Shown: piece after piece, positions 9,798 through 19,220 of the stretch
How positions within the stretch are numbered: the stretch's first letter is position 1
Layout of the letters: every line of letters begins with the position of its first letter
Assembly (NCBI RefSeq): GCF_028750675.1
Contig: NZ_JAQQPZ010000002.1
Span: 187,800 to 251,799, forward strand
DNA: 64,000 bases
From: Shewanella metallivivens
Lineage (GTDB): Bacteria; Pseudomonadota; Gammaproteobacteria; Enterobacterales; Shewanellaceae
Reading direction: 5' to 3'
Notes under the pieces: generated by a model
Told to the model about the DNA's origin: nothing
Database searches by the model: none
The model's input: the letters and a program-made list of their open reading frames with translations, nothing else
Position numbers and translations under genes: made by a program

Positions 9798-10595
9798 TTA
9801 ATGATTCCATAATACGGTATGTTGGTTTGGTTGGTTTAAAGTAGAAAGTTTCATGAGTGTCGGTTTGAAACGATTATATTTAATTGCTTGTTGGCGTAGT
9901 AATACACAACCAATGCAATATTTACTGAATGGGGTCGGTGAAAAATAATGTTGTGGTAACAACTGATAAAATGGCGAACTTTTTGAGTGTTTTTGCTGTT
10001 TTAACTCAACAATAAAAAAACCGTTTAGATCAATACGGTTTTCTCCTGTCGATGATTGATACCAAAGGTTAAAGTCAATCGTTATGCGCTCAGGAATCGC
10101 TTCATTTGCAAGAGCTATGCGTTGATAACCACCTTGCTGCGAAACAGACAGTCGAGTAAGGTCATAACCCAAATGTTGCTGAATAAAAGCGTGGTTATTG
10201 TCGTCTGATAGCGCATTATCATTGCAGCGTATACGGCTTTTTATGGTGCGTTTGTGATTGTTTTTAAATTTAACTTCAAGGTATTGTGTTTGTGTATCGA
10301 GGTAAGTCCGTTTACGTACTTTAAAGCGGTTTAGTTTACCATTGTGATGATCTTTATAAAAATGCATATCTTGAGTATCAAAGTATTGATTAAAATAATT
10401 TGACGTACGCTTGCCATTGATCTCTAACACGCTGTAATGATGATGAGCAGCTTGTAGTAAATGAGGTAAAAATGCCAAAGGTAAAATGAATTTTGAGTCC
10501 ACTCTATCTTGTAAGTTAGCATGTTGTAAATCGTTTAAACTATGGCTCTTAAATGTTGATAGCAACTGCTCAATGTTCGGATTGTTTATATTCAT
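9798..10595 (-). CDS. VTC-domain polyphosphate polymerase-like protein
   Basis: The 265-aa protein is one VTC domain (the fold of yeast Vtc4, which makes polyphosphate from ATP inside a tunnel of basic residues). Recognisable elements in order are RVDSKFIL near the start, YFDTQDMHFYKDH, RFKVRKRTYLD, EVKFKNNHKRTIKSR, TIDFNLWY and IVELKQQ. The Arg/Lys ladder and the acidic metal-binding Glu residues are present. It is first in a leftward operon with DUF4956 and a porin. Bacterial homologues exist with either polymerase or triphosphatase-type activity, so the exact reaction is inferred. Confidence 0.85.
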   Translation of the reverse strand: MNINNPNIEQLLSTFKSHSLNDLQHANLQDRVDSKFILPLAFLPHLLQAAHHHYSVLEINGKRTSNYFNQYFDTQDMHFYKDHHNGKLNRFKVRKRTYLDTQTQYLEVKFKNNHKRTIKSRIRCNDNALSDDNNHAFIQQHLGYDLTRLSVSQQGGYQRIALANEAIPERITIDFNLWYQSSTGENRIDLNGFFIVELKQQKHSKSSPFYQLLPQHYFSPTPFSKYCIGCVLLRQQAIKYNRFKPTLMKLSTLNQPNQHTVLWNH

Positions 10596-11162
10596 TTGAG
10601 GTACTTATTATTATCGATATGGTTTTTGTTTTATTTAGTTATCGTTGATTTAAGTCAAAGTGAAGATGGTTTTTTAATAATTTATTTTGAATGTGATCAA
10701 TATTAAATCAGTGTTAATTGTACAAATACAATGTGCAGAAAGTATGATGTAAGTGTGGAGAAAGGCTGAAGATGGTAGATTTTATTTGTTTTTATATTTT
10801 AAAAAATGATTTACGCTTTCATATAGTGTTAGGTGATATTAATTTGGGCATGAATATTCGTTATATATGTGGGATATAAATGACTATTTGGGTGTTAATT
10901 AATGACCTCAGTGACCTTTATTCTTGGCTTACAATGCGTTGCATGACTTCGAAAGAGAACCACTATTCATTCAGTCATGTGTCTTGTTTAAGCCCTTTTC
11001 ACCGCTCGCTGAGTCATTACTTATTAATGCACATTGGTATGATTTAAACGACATGATAATACTGAGCAGTAAGTCAATCACACTCAGGCTAATGAATGTA
11101 ACGTTAACAAATAGGTCGTGAGCGACAGCTGATCATTCACGGCGTGTTAATTATGATAAGTG
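10596..11162. other. AT-rich intergenic region, no supported gene
   Basis: This lies between the leftward VTC operon (its promoter should lie in the first 150 bp) and the end of the leftward nnrD gene. A 65-codon TTG frame at 10924-11121 lacks a ribosome site and is treated as chance. No repeat or hairpin stands out. Confidence 0.5.
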
Positions 11163-12203
11163 CTAAACGTTTATTGGCTTAACGTTTGTAATTTGCTTAA
11201 TGGCCTTTGGGATATAGTCAAGTAAGTCACTGGCGAGCACTGAATATTCGCTTAATGCCTGCGCGGCTAAATCACCTGCTAGTCCGTGCAAATATACACC
11301 TAAGCAAGTTGCATTTAATGGACTTAGGCCTTGAGCGCAAAATCCGCCAATAATGCCGGTTAATACATCTCCGCTGCCAGCTTTTGCTAGGGCGTTATTG
11401 CCTGTGGGGTTAATAAATGCGTATTCACCGTCGCTTATCACCGTGTGGTAACCTTTTAGCAGCACGATGGTGTTTAATTGCTTGGCTGCTTCTGTTGCAT
11501 AGTGAACGCGATCTGCTTGGATTGCTTCAACGTCAATATTAAGTAGACGTGCCAGTTCTTTAGGATGTGGGGTAATAATACTGTTTTTAGGTAAGTGCAA
11601 CGGTGTTTGTGGTTTACGCGGGGAATGATGTAAAAAATGGCTAATAAAATTGAGCGCATCAGCGTCAAATACCATACTTTGACTGCGAGTTTGCAGGGCG
11701 CCAAGTAAGGCCAAGAAAAAACAATGATTCCCCTCGGCAATTGCCATGCTGCTTAAAGGTGCTGTTGAGTCGTTAAACTCATCTTTACTTTGGCCAATAC
11801 TTAGGCCACTGCCCACGGTGATAACCGATGCTTTCTCTAATAAATCATGCAACTGTATTACCGCTTTTTCATCTATTGACTCAGTATCGATAGATTGTAA
11901 TCCGATACACACTGAATCGGTCATTTGCGGACTTAATTCGGCGTAAATAACCGGTCGAGTCGGTAACGGCCGCATGACAATGTTAGGCGTTAATGCGCTT
12001 ACGCTCTGACAAACACCAGGACTGCTGGCCAGTGTGACGTAACCTGCGCCAGTTCTAAGTGCCGATAAACTCGATAAATACGCTGCACCGCGATAATGCA
12101 TTGAGCCGGCAATATTGAGCACATGGCCAAAGGTCGCTTTATGGCTATTATCAGGGCGCATTGGTAACAATGAGGTAATGTATTCTTTGGTGAGAGTTTG
12201 CAT
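11163..12203 (-). CDS. nnrD: ADP/ATP-dependent NAD(P)H-hydrate dehydratase
   Basis: The 346-aa protein is a ribokinase-like NAD(P)HX dehydratase, the repair enzyme that restores damaged NAD(P)H hydrates. Motifs include FGHVLNIAGS with an invariant Gly-rich turn, ALRTGAGYVTLAS, FDADALN, ITPHPKELARLL and the catalytic loop NALAKAGSGDVLTG with its Asp. The N-terminal epimerase domain found in bifunctional Nnr proteins is missing and the protein starts directly with the kinase-like domain, so it is a stand-alone NnrD. An insertion of about 40 aa around residues 120-165 makes it longer than usual (about 280 aa). No operon partner. Confidence 0.85.
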   Translation of the reverse strand: MQTLTKEYITSLLPMRPDNSHKATFGHVLNIAGSMHYRGAAYLSSLSALRTGAGYVTLASSPGVCQSVSALTPNIVMRPLPTRPVIYAELSPQMTDSVCIGLQSIDTESIDEKAVIQLHDLLEKASVITVGSGLSIGQSKDEFNDSTAPLSSMAIAEGNHCFFLALLGALQTRSQSMVFDADALNFISHFLHHSPRKPQTPLHLPKNSIITPHPKELARLLNIDVEAIQADRVHYATEAAKQLNTIVLLKGYHTVISDGEYAFINPTGNNALAKAGSGDVLTGIIGGFCAQGLSPLNATCLGVYLHGLAGDLAAQALSEYSVLASDLLDYIPKAIKQITNVKPINV

Positions 12204-12271
12204 ATTAGCGCCCTAAAATGATTATCTAACATTAACCATAACATAAGTGTGGTCAATTTTTGTGCGCTAAC

Positions 12272-12310
12272 GCATAAAATGACAACAAGTTAAGCTGTTG
12301 TCATTTATGC
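12272..12310. other. Long imperfect hairpin
   Basis: GCATAAAATGACAACA (12272-12287) pairs with TGTTGTCATTTATGC (12296-12310), leaving one bulged base and an 8-nt loop. It lies between the leftward MFS gene and nnrD. There is no T-run on either side, so it may act as a weak terminator or a transcript-stabilising structure. The rest of 12204-12519 shows no gene. Confidence 0.5.
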
Positions 12311-12519
12311 ATATTAAGCTTTATCGAGGGTTAAGCGTATCGCGTTGATACACCGACTTATCTGCTACATACGTTTCAAAGATGTTACGGTCATCACCGA
12401 GCATAGCCAGTGAAAATAGTGACTTATTAATGCGGTTGGTATAACAGTAATATGCTGCTTTTAAATTAAGTGTCTACGGATTGAATCATCACTGCGTTGC
12501 GACTGGAGCTTAATTGCTC

Positions 12520-13671
12520 CTATTGCGAGCAGATTACCTTGTTGTCGTTGTGTTGCATGAGGATCAATACCACCGATACTATGCCTGCCAACAACATACA
12601 GGCATAAAAACTTGCTGCGGCTCCACCAGGAATAAACTCAACAAATGACGTAATAAACTGCCCGCCAAACACTGCCATGGTAAAATAGGATAAATTTTTA
12701 CCTCTAACATTGGCTGCACTTTTTTCTACTGTCATATGATTAAGTAATGGAATACTGAAGCCAAAACCAACACCCGCAAACACAGAACCCACGAAAAATA
12801 TCGACAAGCCATTGGCGTTTGCAAATACAAAATGGGCGATAACATAGGCAAAAAATGCAATCGCGAGTAAATAGCTTGTGCTCATGTATCTGGCTACTTT
12901 TGGCATAAAGTGCGCTGCAACAACGGCAACTAATGAGATAAACGCTAAAACATTACCCACTAGCGCTTCATTAAACCCTTGTTGTGCCATGCTATTGGGG
13001 AGTTGAACAATCGCGGTAAAAAACACCACCATTGCCAATGTAGCAAATAGATACACGTGCTTCAGTGCTAAGCCTTGTTGGGGCTGGGTGCTATTGATTT
13101 GTGTTTCAGCGGTGAGAGTTGGGTGTTTACGTGGCACAAACAGCAACAACATCAGTAAAAATAACCAAGCAACCAAGTATAAACTTAAAGGATAAGCCCA
13201 ATACAAGCTGGCCAGTTTACCGCCCAAAAACAAAAATAAAACCCCGCCAAGTTCAATCGCCATACCTTGTTTAGCAATCATGTTGAGGCGTTCATGACCC
13301 ACATACCATTGCGAAATCAATATCGTACTACTCGCCATCACCACAGCCGTAATGCCGCCTAATAAAATACGATTAGATAGTACAAACCACGGACCTTGTA
13401 GCCAATACACGGCAAACCCCAGCGTGCCATACAATATCAAACCGATGATAAGTGAACGATAAGCGCCAAATTTATCAATTGATTTACCTGCAATGGGGGC
13501 AAATAAAACCGCGCCTAAGGCCGGAAATGTCACTAACCATACAGCATACTCATTGATGCCTAATGCCGTAGATATACTGATTAGCCCAGGAGCGACAAGG
13601 GCACCAACCATAATGGTCAGACTGGCAATACACAGCAGCGTAAAACTGCCCAATTTAGATAAATGAGTCAT
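12520..13671 (-). CDS. MFS transporter
   Basis: The 383-aa protein has 12 predicted membrane helices and the MFS motif-A-like loop GKSIDKFGAYRSLIIG after helix 2, with a related signature in the second half. The first helices contain GALVAPGLISISTALGI, typical of drug/proton antiporters of the DHA1 type. No substrate can be assigned. It is transcribed in the same direction as the peroxiredoxin-like gene 90 bp upstream, so a shared transcript is possible. Confidence 0.8.
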   Translation of the reverse strand: MTHLSKLGSFTLLCIASLTIMVGALVAPGLISISTALGINEYAVWLVTFPALGAVLFAPIAGKSIDKFGAYRSLIIGLILYGTLGFAVYWLQGPWFVLSNRILLGGITAVVMASSTILISQWYVGHERLNMIAKQGMAIELGGVLFLFLGGKLASLYWAYPLSLYLVAWLFLLMLLLFVPRKHPTLTAETQINSTQPQQGLALKHVYLFATLAMVVFFTAIVQLPNSMAQQGFNEALVGNVLAFISLVAVVAAHFMPKVARYMSTSYLLAIAFFAYVIAHFVFANANGLSIFFVGSVFAGVGFGFSIPLLNHMTVEKSAANVRGKNLSYFTMAVFGGQFITSFVEFIPGGAAASFYACMLLAGIVSVVLILMQHNDNKVICSQ

Positions 13672-13762
13672 GGGTATTTCCTGTGAAATAGTCGCTCAAT
13701 GGCCGCTAAATAGAAGCGACCCTACGAGTGAACCTGTAATGCGAGGACGAAAGAGTCGGAGG

Positions 13763-14413
13763 TTAAGATAATGCTGTCAGTGCATTGATAATATCGTCGG
13801 GCTCTGAGCGGGTGCGGTAATCAACATCCACAAAGCGCCAGGTCACTTTGCCTTCGCGGTTAATCACAAACGTTGCCGGGATGGGTAATATCTTGCTGTT
13901 GCCATTATTAATGGCCTCTAAGTCCAGCTCGCGATCTACGCGCATATGCTCACTCAAAAACTCAGGAACCTGCCAGGCGACGCCAAATTGCGCTGCGACT
14001 GTTGCATCTTGATCCGATAGCACCTCAAAATCCAACTTGCTGATTTCATCTTGGGTCATTGTACCGTCGGGTATTTGTGGGCTAATCGCAACAAGCTGCG
14101 CGCCGAGGGCGTTAATATCACTCAAGCGTGCTTGCAATGCCCGCAGTTGTAAATTGCAATATGGGCACCAACTGCCACGGTAAAATGTCACCACCACAGG
14201 GCCTTTTTGCAATAAATTAGCCAATGAAATGGTTTGTCCATTGGCATTAGGCAGTGAAAATTGAGGCGCTGTTTGTGCAAGTTTTAACGCGTCGTTACCT
14301 TGTAGAAACGATTTTGATTGAGCAATGATTTCGTCTACTTTTTGCATAAACGCAGGATTTTTTTGTCTTCCTTCTGCGATTTTCGCATCGGTTTGCTGTT
14401 GTAAGCTTTGCAT
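13763..14413 (-). CDS. Peroxiredoxin-like AhpC/TSA family protein
   Basis: The 216-aa protein has a thioredoxin-fold AhpC/TSA domain from about residue 45 (APQFSLPNANG). Its active site is TFYRGSWCPYCNLQLRAL with Cys83 and Cys86, a CxxC arrangement seen in the peroxiredoxin-like AhpC/TSA subfamily rather than classic 2-Cys Prx. The N-terminal 40 residues are helical. No signal peptide is visible, so it should be cytoplasmic and reduce peroxides with a thiol donor. A divergent LysR gene starts 118 bp away and may control it. Confidence 0.8.
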   Translation of the reverse strand: MQSLQQQTDAKIAEGRQKNPAFMQKVDEIIAQSKSFLQGNDALKLAQTAPQFSLPNANGQTISLANLLQKGPVVVTFYRGSWCPYCNLQLRALQARLSDINALGAQLVAISPQIPDGTMTQDEISKLDFEVLSDQDATVAAQFGVAWQVPEFLSEHMRVDRELDLEAINNGNSKILPIPATFVINREGKVTWRFVDVDYRTRSEPDDIINALTALS

Positions 14414-14472
14414 GGTGTTTCCTCTCTTTTACAGCCTTAAATCAGATTGCTTGTAGAATAAACACAATGGAT

Positions 14473-14500
14473 CTATAACAAAAATGTTATTATTTTATAG
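14473..14500. promoter_or_regulatory. Inverted repeat between peroxiredoxin-like and LysR genes
   Basis: CTATAA (14473-14478) and TTATAG (14495-14500) are inverted and separated by 16 bp, with a further TCTATA at 14503-14508. They lie in the short divergent region where a LysR regulator normally binds. Candidate operator only. Confidence 0.35.
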
Positions 14501-14531
14501 AATCTATACAAATTATGTATTTGAGGTGGTT

Positions 14532-15440
14532 GTGGACATTAAAACATTAAAGAGTTTTATTAGCGTAGCGGTACATCAGAGTTTTTCAGCTGCCGCGCGC
14601 GAACTCAACACGGTACAGCCTGCCATTAGCCGACATATCGCCATGCTTGAAGACGAGCTTGGAGTGGCGCTGTTTATTCGTAACTCGCGCGAAGTCATCA
14701 TTACCAGCGCAGGTGAGCAGTTACTGCATGACGCAAAACAAATTATTGCCTTAGCTGATAAAGCCAAAGATCAGGTTAAGCGCGCGCAGCAAGGGCTGAT
14801 GGGCGAGTTAAACATTGCCTATTTAAGTTCAGCTTGTTTAAGTTTTATGGCAGATCTTATTCGTGATTATTCTGAGCATCACCCTGATGTGCATGTCAGT
14901 TTATTTGAGATGACCGCGACAGAACAAATAGAAGCATTTAAGCATAATCAAATTGATGTCGGTTTTTCTCGGCCATTACCAACAGGGATCCAAGATGAAT
15001 TTATCAGTACCGATATCTATATCGACAAGCTCGTTGCCGTTGTCGGAGCACACCACCCGTTAGCCCAATACACTGAGATTGCGTTGAGCCAGTTACAGCA
15101 ACAAAAATTAATTATATTCCATCGAGATGAAGCCGTCGGCTTGTTTGATGACACTATTATGTTGTGTAAACAAGCTGGGTTTTCAGCCAATATTGTGAGC
15201 CAGCCTCGGCATATGCAAACCTTACTCACCGAGGTGGCCGCGGGGTTAGGCGTGGCTATTGCGCCGTATTGTATTAGTAAATTATACCGCCAAGGTTGCC
15301 ATTTTTTAACGCTTACTGATGCGCATAAATCAATTGCGACACAGTTGCATGTCAAGTCAACTAATCACAGTGCTACGGTCGATGCTTTTGTGGCGCTTGT
15401 CATCGCTAATCAACCAAGCATTGCAAAAGGTATGGCCTAG
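14532..15440 (+). CDS. LysR-family transcriptional regulator
   Basis: The chosen start is GTG at 14532 (MDIKTLKSFISVAVHQSF), preceded by GAGG, giving 302 aa, the usual LysR length; the frame open from 14484 would add an odd N-terminus. The winged-helix part reads SFSAAARELNTVQPAISRHIAMLEDELG, followed by a substrate-binding domain from about residue 90. It is divergent from the peroxiredoxin-like gene, so that gene is the likely target. The effector is unknown. Confidence 0.85.
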   Translation: MDIKTLKSFISVAVHQSFSAAARELNTVQPAISRHIAMLEDELGVALFIRNSREVIITSAGEQLLHDAKQIIALADKAKDQVKRAQQGLMGELNIAYLSSACLSFMADLIRDYSEHHPDVHVSLFEMTATEQIEAFKHNQIDVGFSRPLPTGIQDEFISTDIYIDKLVAVVGAHHPLAQYTEIALSQLQQQKLIIFHRDEAVGLFDDTIMLCKQAGFSANIVSQPRHMQTLLTEVAAGLGVAIAPYCISKLYRQGCHFLTLTDAHKSIATQLHVKSTNHSATVDAFVALVIANQPSIAKGMA

Positions 15441-15573
15441 TAAAAATCGGGCTTTTTGTTGCCGTATGCTACTCATGCCCTAAAATAGCCTTAATAGTAT
15501 TTTATTGCTGATATTGATCACTACACCATCACGGCATACTTCTACACGAATAAGCCAGAGGAAGGCATTGATT

Positions 15574-16713
15574 ATGGACAAGGCTTTACCCCAAAGTAGA
15601 CGCTATTGTGAACTTGATTGGTTACGGGTGATATTAATTTTTGCTGTTTTTCTGCATCATGTCTTTATGCCATTCAATGGTGATGACTGGCATGTCATGA
15701 ACAGTGAGTCCAGCAAAGTGCTTGATGACATAATGGTTTATTTTGAACAACTGAGGCTACAAACGTTATTTTTTATTGCAGGGGCCGGTAGTTTATTGTT
15801 ACTGCAAAAAATGTCGGCAAAGTCATTTATGATCAGTAAATTTCATCGGTTATTTATACCATTGCTGGTGGGGATGATATTGATTGTACCGCCGCAAAAT
15901 TATATCGAAAATATCGCCGATTATGATTCGTTTTTATCAGCCTACGGTCAGCTCATGCTGTCGTTTGATACCAACCACTTATGGTTTATCGAATTTCTGC
16001 TGGTATTTATGCTATTGGCCATTCCTTTTAAACACTTTTTAGCCAGTAATATAGGCAAGCGTTGGCTCAATTGGCTTGAGCGATTAAGTCAGTTTAAATG
16101 GGGGTTACTGGCGTTAGTTATCGTGTTGGCACTGATCCGAGGCTGGGCAAAATACCTGATGCCTGATGACAGTCATCATATTGAAAACCTGTCTCTGAGC
16201 GTGTTTTATGTGTTTTTCTTTTTTGCAGGCATGAGTTTTATATACAGTGCGCGTGTTTGGCAAACATTGGCTTTACATCGTCGCACCTATTTAATCAGTT
16301 TACTTATTAGCACGTTACTGTTTTATGCATACTATTACTCGCCAGACTTAAGTGCGTATTTGTCGTTAACGGCTCGCTGGCAGATTTGGTGGTGGGTGTG
16401 CTGTTTAGTGTCGTGGTCTGGATTATTGACCATGGTCGGATTTGCCAGTGCGTATCTTAACAAAACCCCCATCTGGCTGAAGCAAACCAATGAGCTCATT
16501 TATCCATTTTATATTTTGCATCAAACGGTCATTGTGATGTTGGCGTTTTATATTGTGCAGTGGCAGGTGGGGATCATGGTAAAATCGCTCAGTTTGCTTA
16601 TTAGCGCCTTTATTATATGTACCGCGCTGTGCTACTGGGTAATCAAACCTTTTAATCTGATACGTTATTTATTTGGCCTAAAAAAGGGCACTCGTGAACA
16701 TCAAAACACCTGA
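15574..16713 (+). CDS. Acyltransferase 3 family membrane protein
   Basis: The ATG at 15574 follows GAGGAAGG, better than the upstream in-frame start at 15505. The 379-aa protein has about ten membrane helices. The N-terminal YCELDWLRVILIFAVFLHH carries the paired His and Arg typical of acyltransferase-3 (OafA/YrhL) enzymes, which acetylate or acylate surface sugars or other small molecules. NHLWFIEFLLVF and the LHQTVIVMLAFYIV segment near the end also fit. The acceptor is unknown and no glycan genes lie nearby. Confidence 0.8.
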   Translation: MDKALPQSRRYCELDWLRVILIFAVFLHHVFMPFNGDDWHVMNSESSKVLDDIMVYFEQLRLQTLFFIAGAGSLLLLQKMSAKSFMISKFHRLFIPLLVGMILIVPPQNYIENIADYDSFLSAYGQLMLSFDTNHLWFIEFLLVFMLLAIPFKHFLASNIGKRWLNWLERLSQFKWGLLALVIVLALIRGWAKYLMPDDSHHIENLSLSVFYVFFFFAGMSFIYSARVWQTLALHRRTYLISLLISTLLFYAYYYSPDLSAYLSLTARWQIWWWVCCLVSWSGLLTMVGFASAYLNKTPIWLKQTNELIYPFYILHQTVIVMLAFYIVQWQVGIMVKSLSLLISAFIICTALCYWVIKPFNLIRYLFGLKKGTREHQNT

Positions 16714-16732
16714 GTTTTGTTGAATGTTGTCA

Positions 16733-17947
16733 TTAACCTTCGTGAGCCAAAAACTCGATAATTTGTTCCATATTGAGATTGTAATCGTCAGCCCGAACGC
16801 ACTTTACAATTAAATCGTCGGTGACGGTGGCCAGGTCAATTTTCTGGCCAGCTTCAAAGTGATCTGGCTTTAAATGGTAAAACGGTTTCACTAATGGGCG
16901 GATAGGATCTTTAGGGTTATGCCCTTCAACAATGGCCAATCTGTTAGATTCTAATTGCACCACTGAGCCAACAGGGTAAACCCCCATACAGCGAATAAAT
17001 TCGTCGACTAAATCTTTGTCGAGTTCATTTTTGTCTCCCAAAGCCCGTAATATGCTAAAGGCTTTAACTTGGGCATAACCTTCTTTATAACAACGGTGAG
17101 ACGTCAGCGCATCGTAAATATCGCAAATGCTGATCATCCGCCCATATAAAGTAATTTTTTCGGCCGGTACCCCAAAAGGATAACCTTCACCGTTGAGTTT
17201 CTCATGGTGTAAGCTGGCGACCTCAAGGCTTAATGGACTGATACCTGGGGTGCTTTTCATGATTTCAATCGAATAGCTGGCATGAGTTTTCATGATATGA
17301 AACTCATCTTCAGTCAGTCGATCGGGTTTATTTAAAATCCGATCGGGGATCATGATTTTGCCCACATCATGCAAAAATGCCCCCACGGCTAATTGATTAA
17401 CAATGTCTTTGTCTATTTTTTTATAAACAGCAAACATGGTCATTAATACAGACACAGAAACCGAATGCTCTAATAAATACTCGTCTTTATTACGGATGTT
17501 AATCACGCACGACAAGGCATTGGGATTATTAAAAATAAGGTCGGTTGATTCAGTGGTAATTTTTTGTACCGGATCCATGTCTAATGGCAAGCCATGTTGC
17601 GCATTATGAAACAGCTTTTTTTGAATATCTTTTGATTCGTTAAACACTTGGCGCGCTCTAACGATTTCTTGATTAAAGAAATTAGGCTTGGTTATTGGGC
17701 GTGTGCTACTGACTCTATGAGGTGGTTGCAGTGGTGCTTTGGCTTTTGCCACACTGGGCTCAACAATGACTTCGGTTTTACTGGTGTCAATTAATAGTTT
17801 AGTGACAGATTTACGCCTTAATGCCTCAATAACACGTTCACTTTTAAGCACGCCGGGCTTGGTCAGTGTAAATGTATCTTTAGGCTCGGTGATTTCGACC
17901 ACATACATCCCAACTCGTACGTCAGTAATGTCATGTTCAATCAGCAT
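16733..17947 (-). CDS. HD-GYP c-di-GMP phosphodiesterase with DUF3391
   Basis: The 404-aa protein has an N-terminal DUF3391 region (about 1-140; ITDVRVGMYVVEI) and a C-terminal HD-GYP domain. The metal-binding and signature residues are intact: EHSVSVSVLM, FLHDVGKIMIPD, THASYSIEIMKS, LHHEKLNGEGYP and SICDIYDALTS. It should hydrolyse c-di-GMP to pGpG or GMP. It is cytoplasmic with no sensor transmembrane part. It lies convergent to the acyltransferase gene and has no operon partner. Confidence 0.9.
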   Translation of the reverse strand: MLIEHDITDVRVGMYVVEITEPKDTFTLTKPGVLKSERVIEALRRKSVTKLLIDTSKTEVIVEPSVAKAKAPLQPPHRVSSTRPITKPNFFNQEIVRARQVFNESKDIQKKLFHNAQHGLPLDMDPVQKITTESTDLIFNNPNALSCVINIRNKDEYLLEHSVSVSVLMTMFAVYKKIDKDIVNQLAVGAFLHDVGKIMIPDRILNKPDRLTEDEFHIMKTHASYSIEIMKSTPGISPLSLEVASLHHEKLNGEGYPFGVPAEKITLYGRMISICDIYDALTSHRCYKEGYAQVKAFSILRALGDKNELDKDLVDEFIRCMGVYPVGSVVQLESNRLAIVEGHNPKDPIRPLVKPFYHLKPDHFEAGQKIDLATVTDDLIVKCVRADDYNLNMEQIIEFLAHEG

Positions 17948-18310
17948 AAATCGGTTCCTTGAGGCTACTTATCAACATCAAATATATCAACGAATTTGTC
18001 TCTATATTTATACGCTATGTTACAAGATAACTCATTTGATAAAGTAATATAAGCGAAATTATACGAGGTTTCGTTAGCTTTTAGACAAAGCTCAAAAAGC
18101 ATTATTTTGTGATGTGAATCAATGGTGTTTAGCAACACATGCTTCTGAGTTTATGCTGATTTACGCAGTAGATCCATTAGCTTTGGCAAATTGTGACTTT
18201 TTTGGAGTATTTTTGTTCAGTTAAAGTCAGTTTATATCGTAAATACAGTTATTTAATGTTACTGAGGTCTTTTAATACTCGGTCGTGATTGAATTTATAT
18301 TTCTAATCGC
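17948..18310. other. Intergenic region without recognised features
   Basis: It holds the upstream region of the leftward HD-GYP gene and the 3' flank of the leftward dioxygenase gene. No gene, terminator or repeat was recognised. Confidence 0.5.
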
Positions 18311-19093
18311 TTAAGAGAATGAATAAGCATCAAGTGCTAACAATTCATACTCAACATCTTGGTGTATTTTGTGAGCTTGAGTGTTGCCACTTGCACCAAG
18401 TACCGACATTAACGGTAAAAAATGCTCCTGAGTTGGGTGGTTAAATTGAGCATGCGGAGCAAGTTGTTGATAGTTCAATAGCGACTCAATATCATTATTT
18501 ATCAGCTTGTGTTCAACCCAATGCCTAAACTGGTTCATCATGTCGATCCCATTAGGTGTTTTAGTGCGTGCAAATACCTCCGCTAAATTATGACTTATCC
18601 CGCCCGAACCTATAACAAGAATATTGTCATTTTTTAATTGAGCTAAAAGCTGGCCATAACGATAATTCTGCGCGGCGCCAATACGGGTGTTAATTGAAAT
18701 CTGTACGATGGGAATATTGGCCTGTGGGTACATTAACCTGAGTGGGATCCACACACCATGGTCCCAGCCTTGTTGGTTGTCTAACTTGGCATTGATATTG
18801 GCGTCGGCAAACAGTGTGGCAATGCGCAGGGCAAGCTTTGGCTCCCCGGGTGCCGGGTAGCGGATTTGGTAAAGTTCATCTGGAAAATGATAAAAATCGT
18901 GAATAGTTTCAGGCTGCTGCCCTGCAGTAATGATCACATCGTGTTTAACATCAAAATGGGCAGAAAACACCACAATGGCACTCGGTGTAGGAATAGCTTG
19001 GCCTAATTGTTGTAAAAACCGTGACGTTTGGCTTTTTTCTACTGCCATCATTGGCGAGCCGTGAGATATAAAAAGTGGTTTTTGCTGCGTCAT
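18311..19093 (-). CDS. ygiD: 4,5-DOPA extradiol dioxygenase-type (LigB class III) protein
   Basis: The protein starts at MTQQKPLFISHGSPMM (codon ending 19093); the longer frame adds 19 unlikely residues. At 260 aa it equals E. coli YgiD (262 aa). Class III extradiol features are FISHGSPMMAVE (metal His), FSAHFDVKHDV, WDHGVWIPLRLMYP and GSGGISHNLAEVFAR. It would open catechol-type rings, DOPA in the plant and bacterial homologues, using Fe or Zn. It is divergent from a LysR gene 127 bp away, a common arrangement that suggests LysR control. The physiological substrate is not known. Confidence 0.8.
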   Translation of the reverse strand: MTQQKPLFISHGSPMMAVEKSQTSRFLQQLGQAIPTPSAIVVFSAHFDVKHDVIITAGQQPETIHDFYHFPDELYQIRYPAPGEPKLALRIATLFADANINAKLDNQQGWDHGVWIPLRLMYPQANIPIVQISINTRIGAAQNYRYGQLLAQLKNDNILVIGSGGISHNLAEVFARTKTPNGIDMMNQFRHWVEHKLINNDIESLLNYQQLAPHAQFNHPTQEHFLPLMSVLGASGNTQAHKIHQDVEYELLALDAYSFS

Positions 19094-19200
19094 ATCATGA
19101 GTCTCATGTTGGTTGTGCCGAAACGGCGACTTTACACCTGTGCTAATCACTATATTGTTAACCTATTTATAGATAAATATGCTAAAAAGAGATAAACAAT

Positions 19201-19213
19201 CAACAATATGTTG
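19201..19213. promoter_or_regulatory. Small palindrome in front of LysR gene
   Basis: CAACA-ATA-TGTTG lies 7 bp before the LysR start in the divergent interval with ygiD. Its place fits autoregulation, but it is short and could be chance. Confidence 0.25.
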
Positions 19214-19220
19214 TTAATCA

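Noticed and set aside
10924-11121. 65-codon frame after the VTC operon region
   Set aside because: TTG start, no ribosome site, no family, composition like non-coding DNA.
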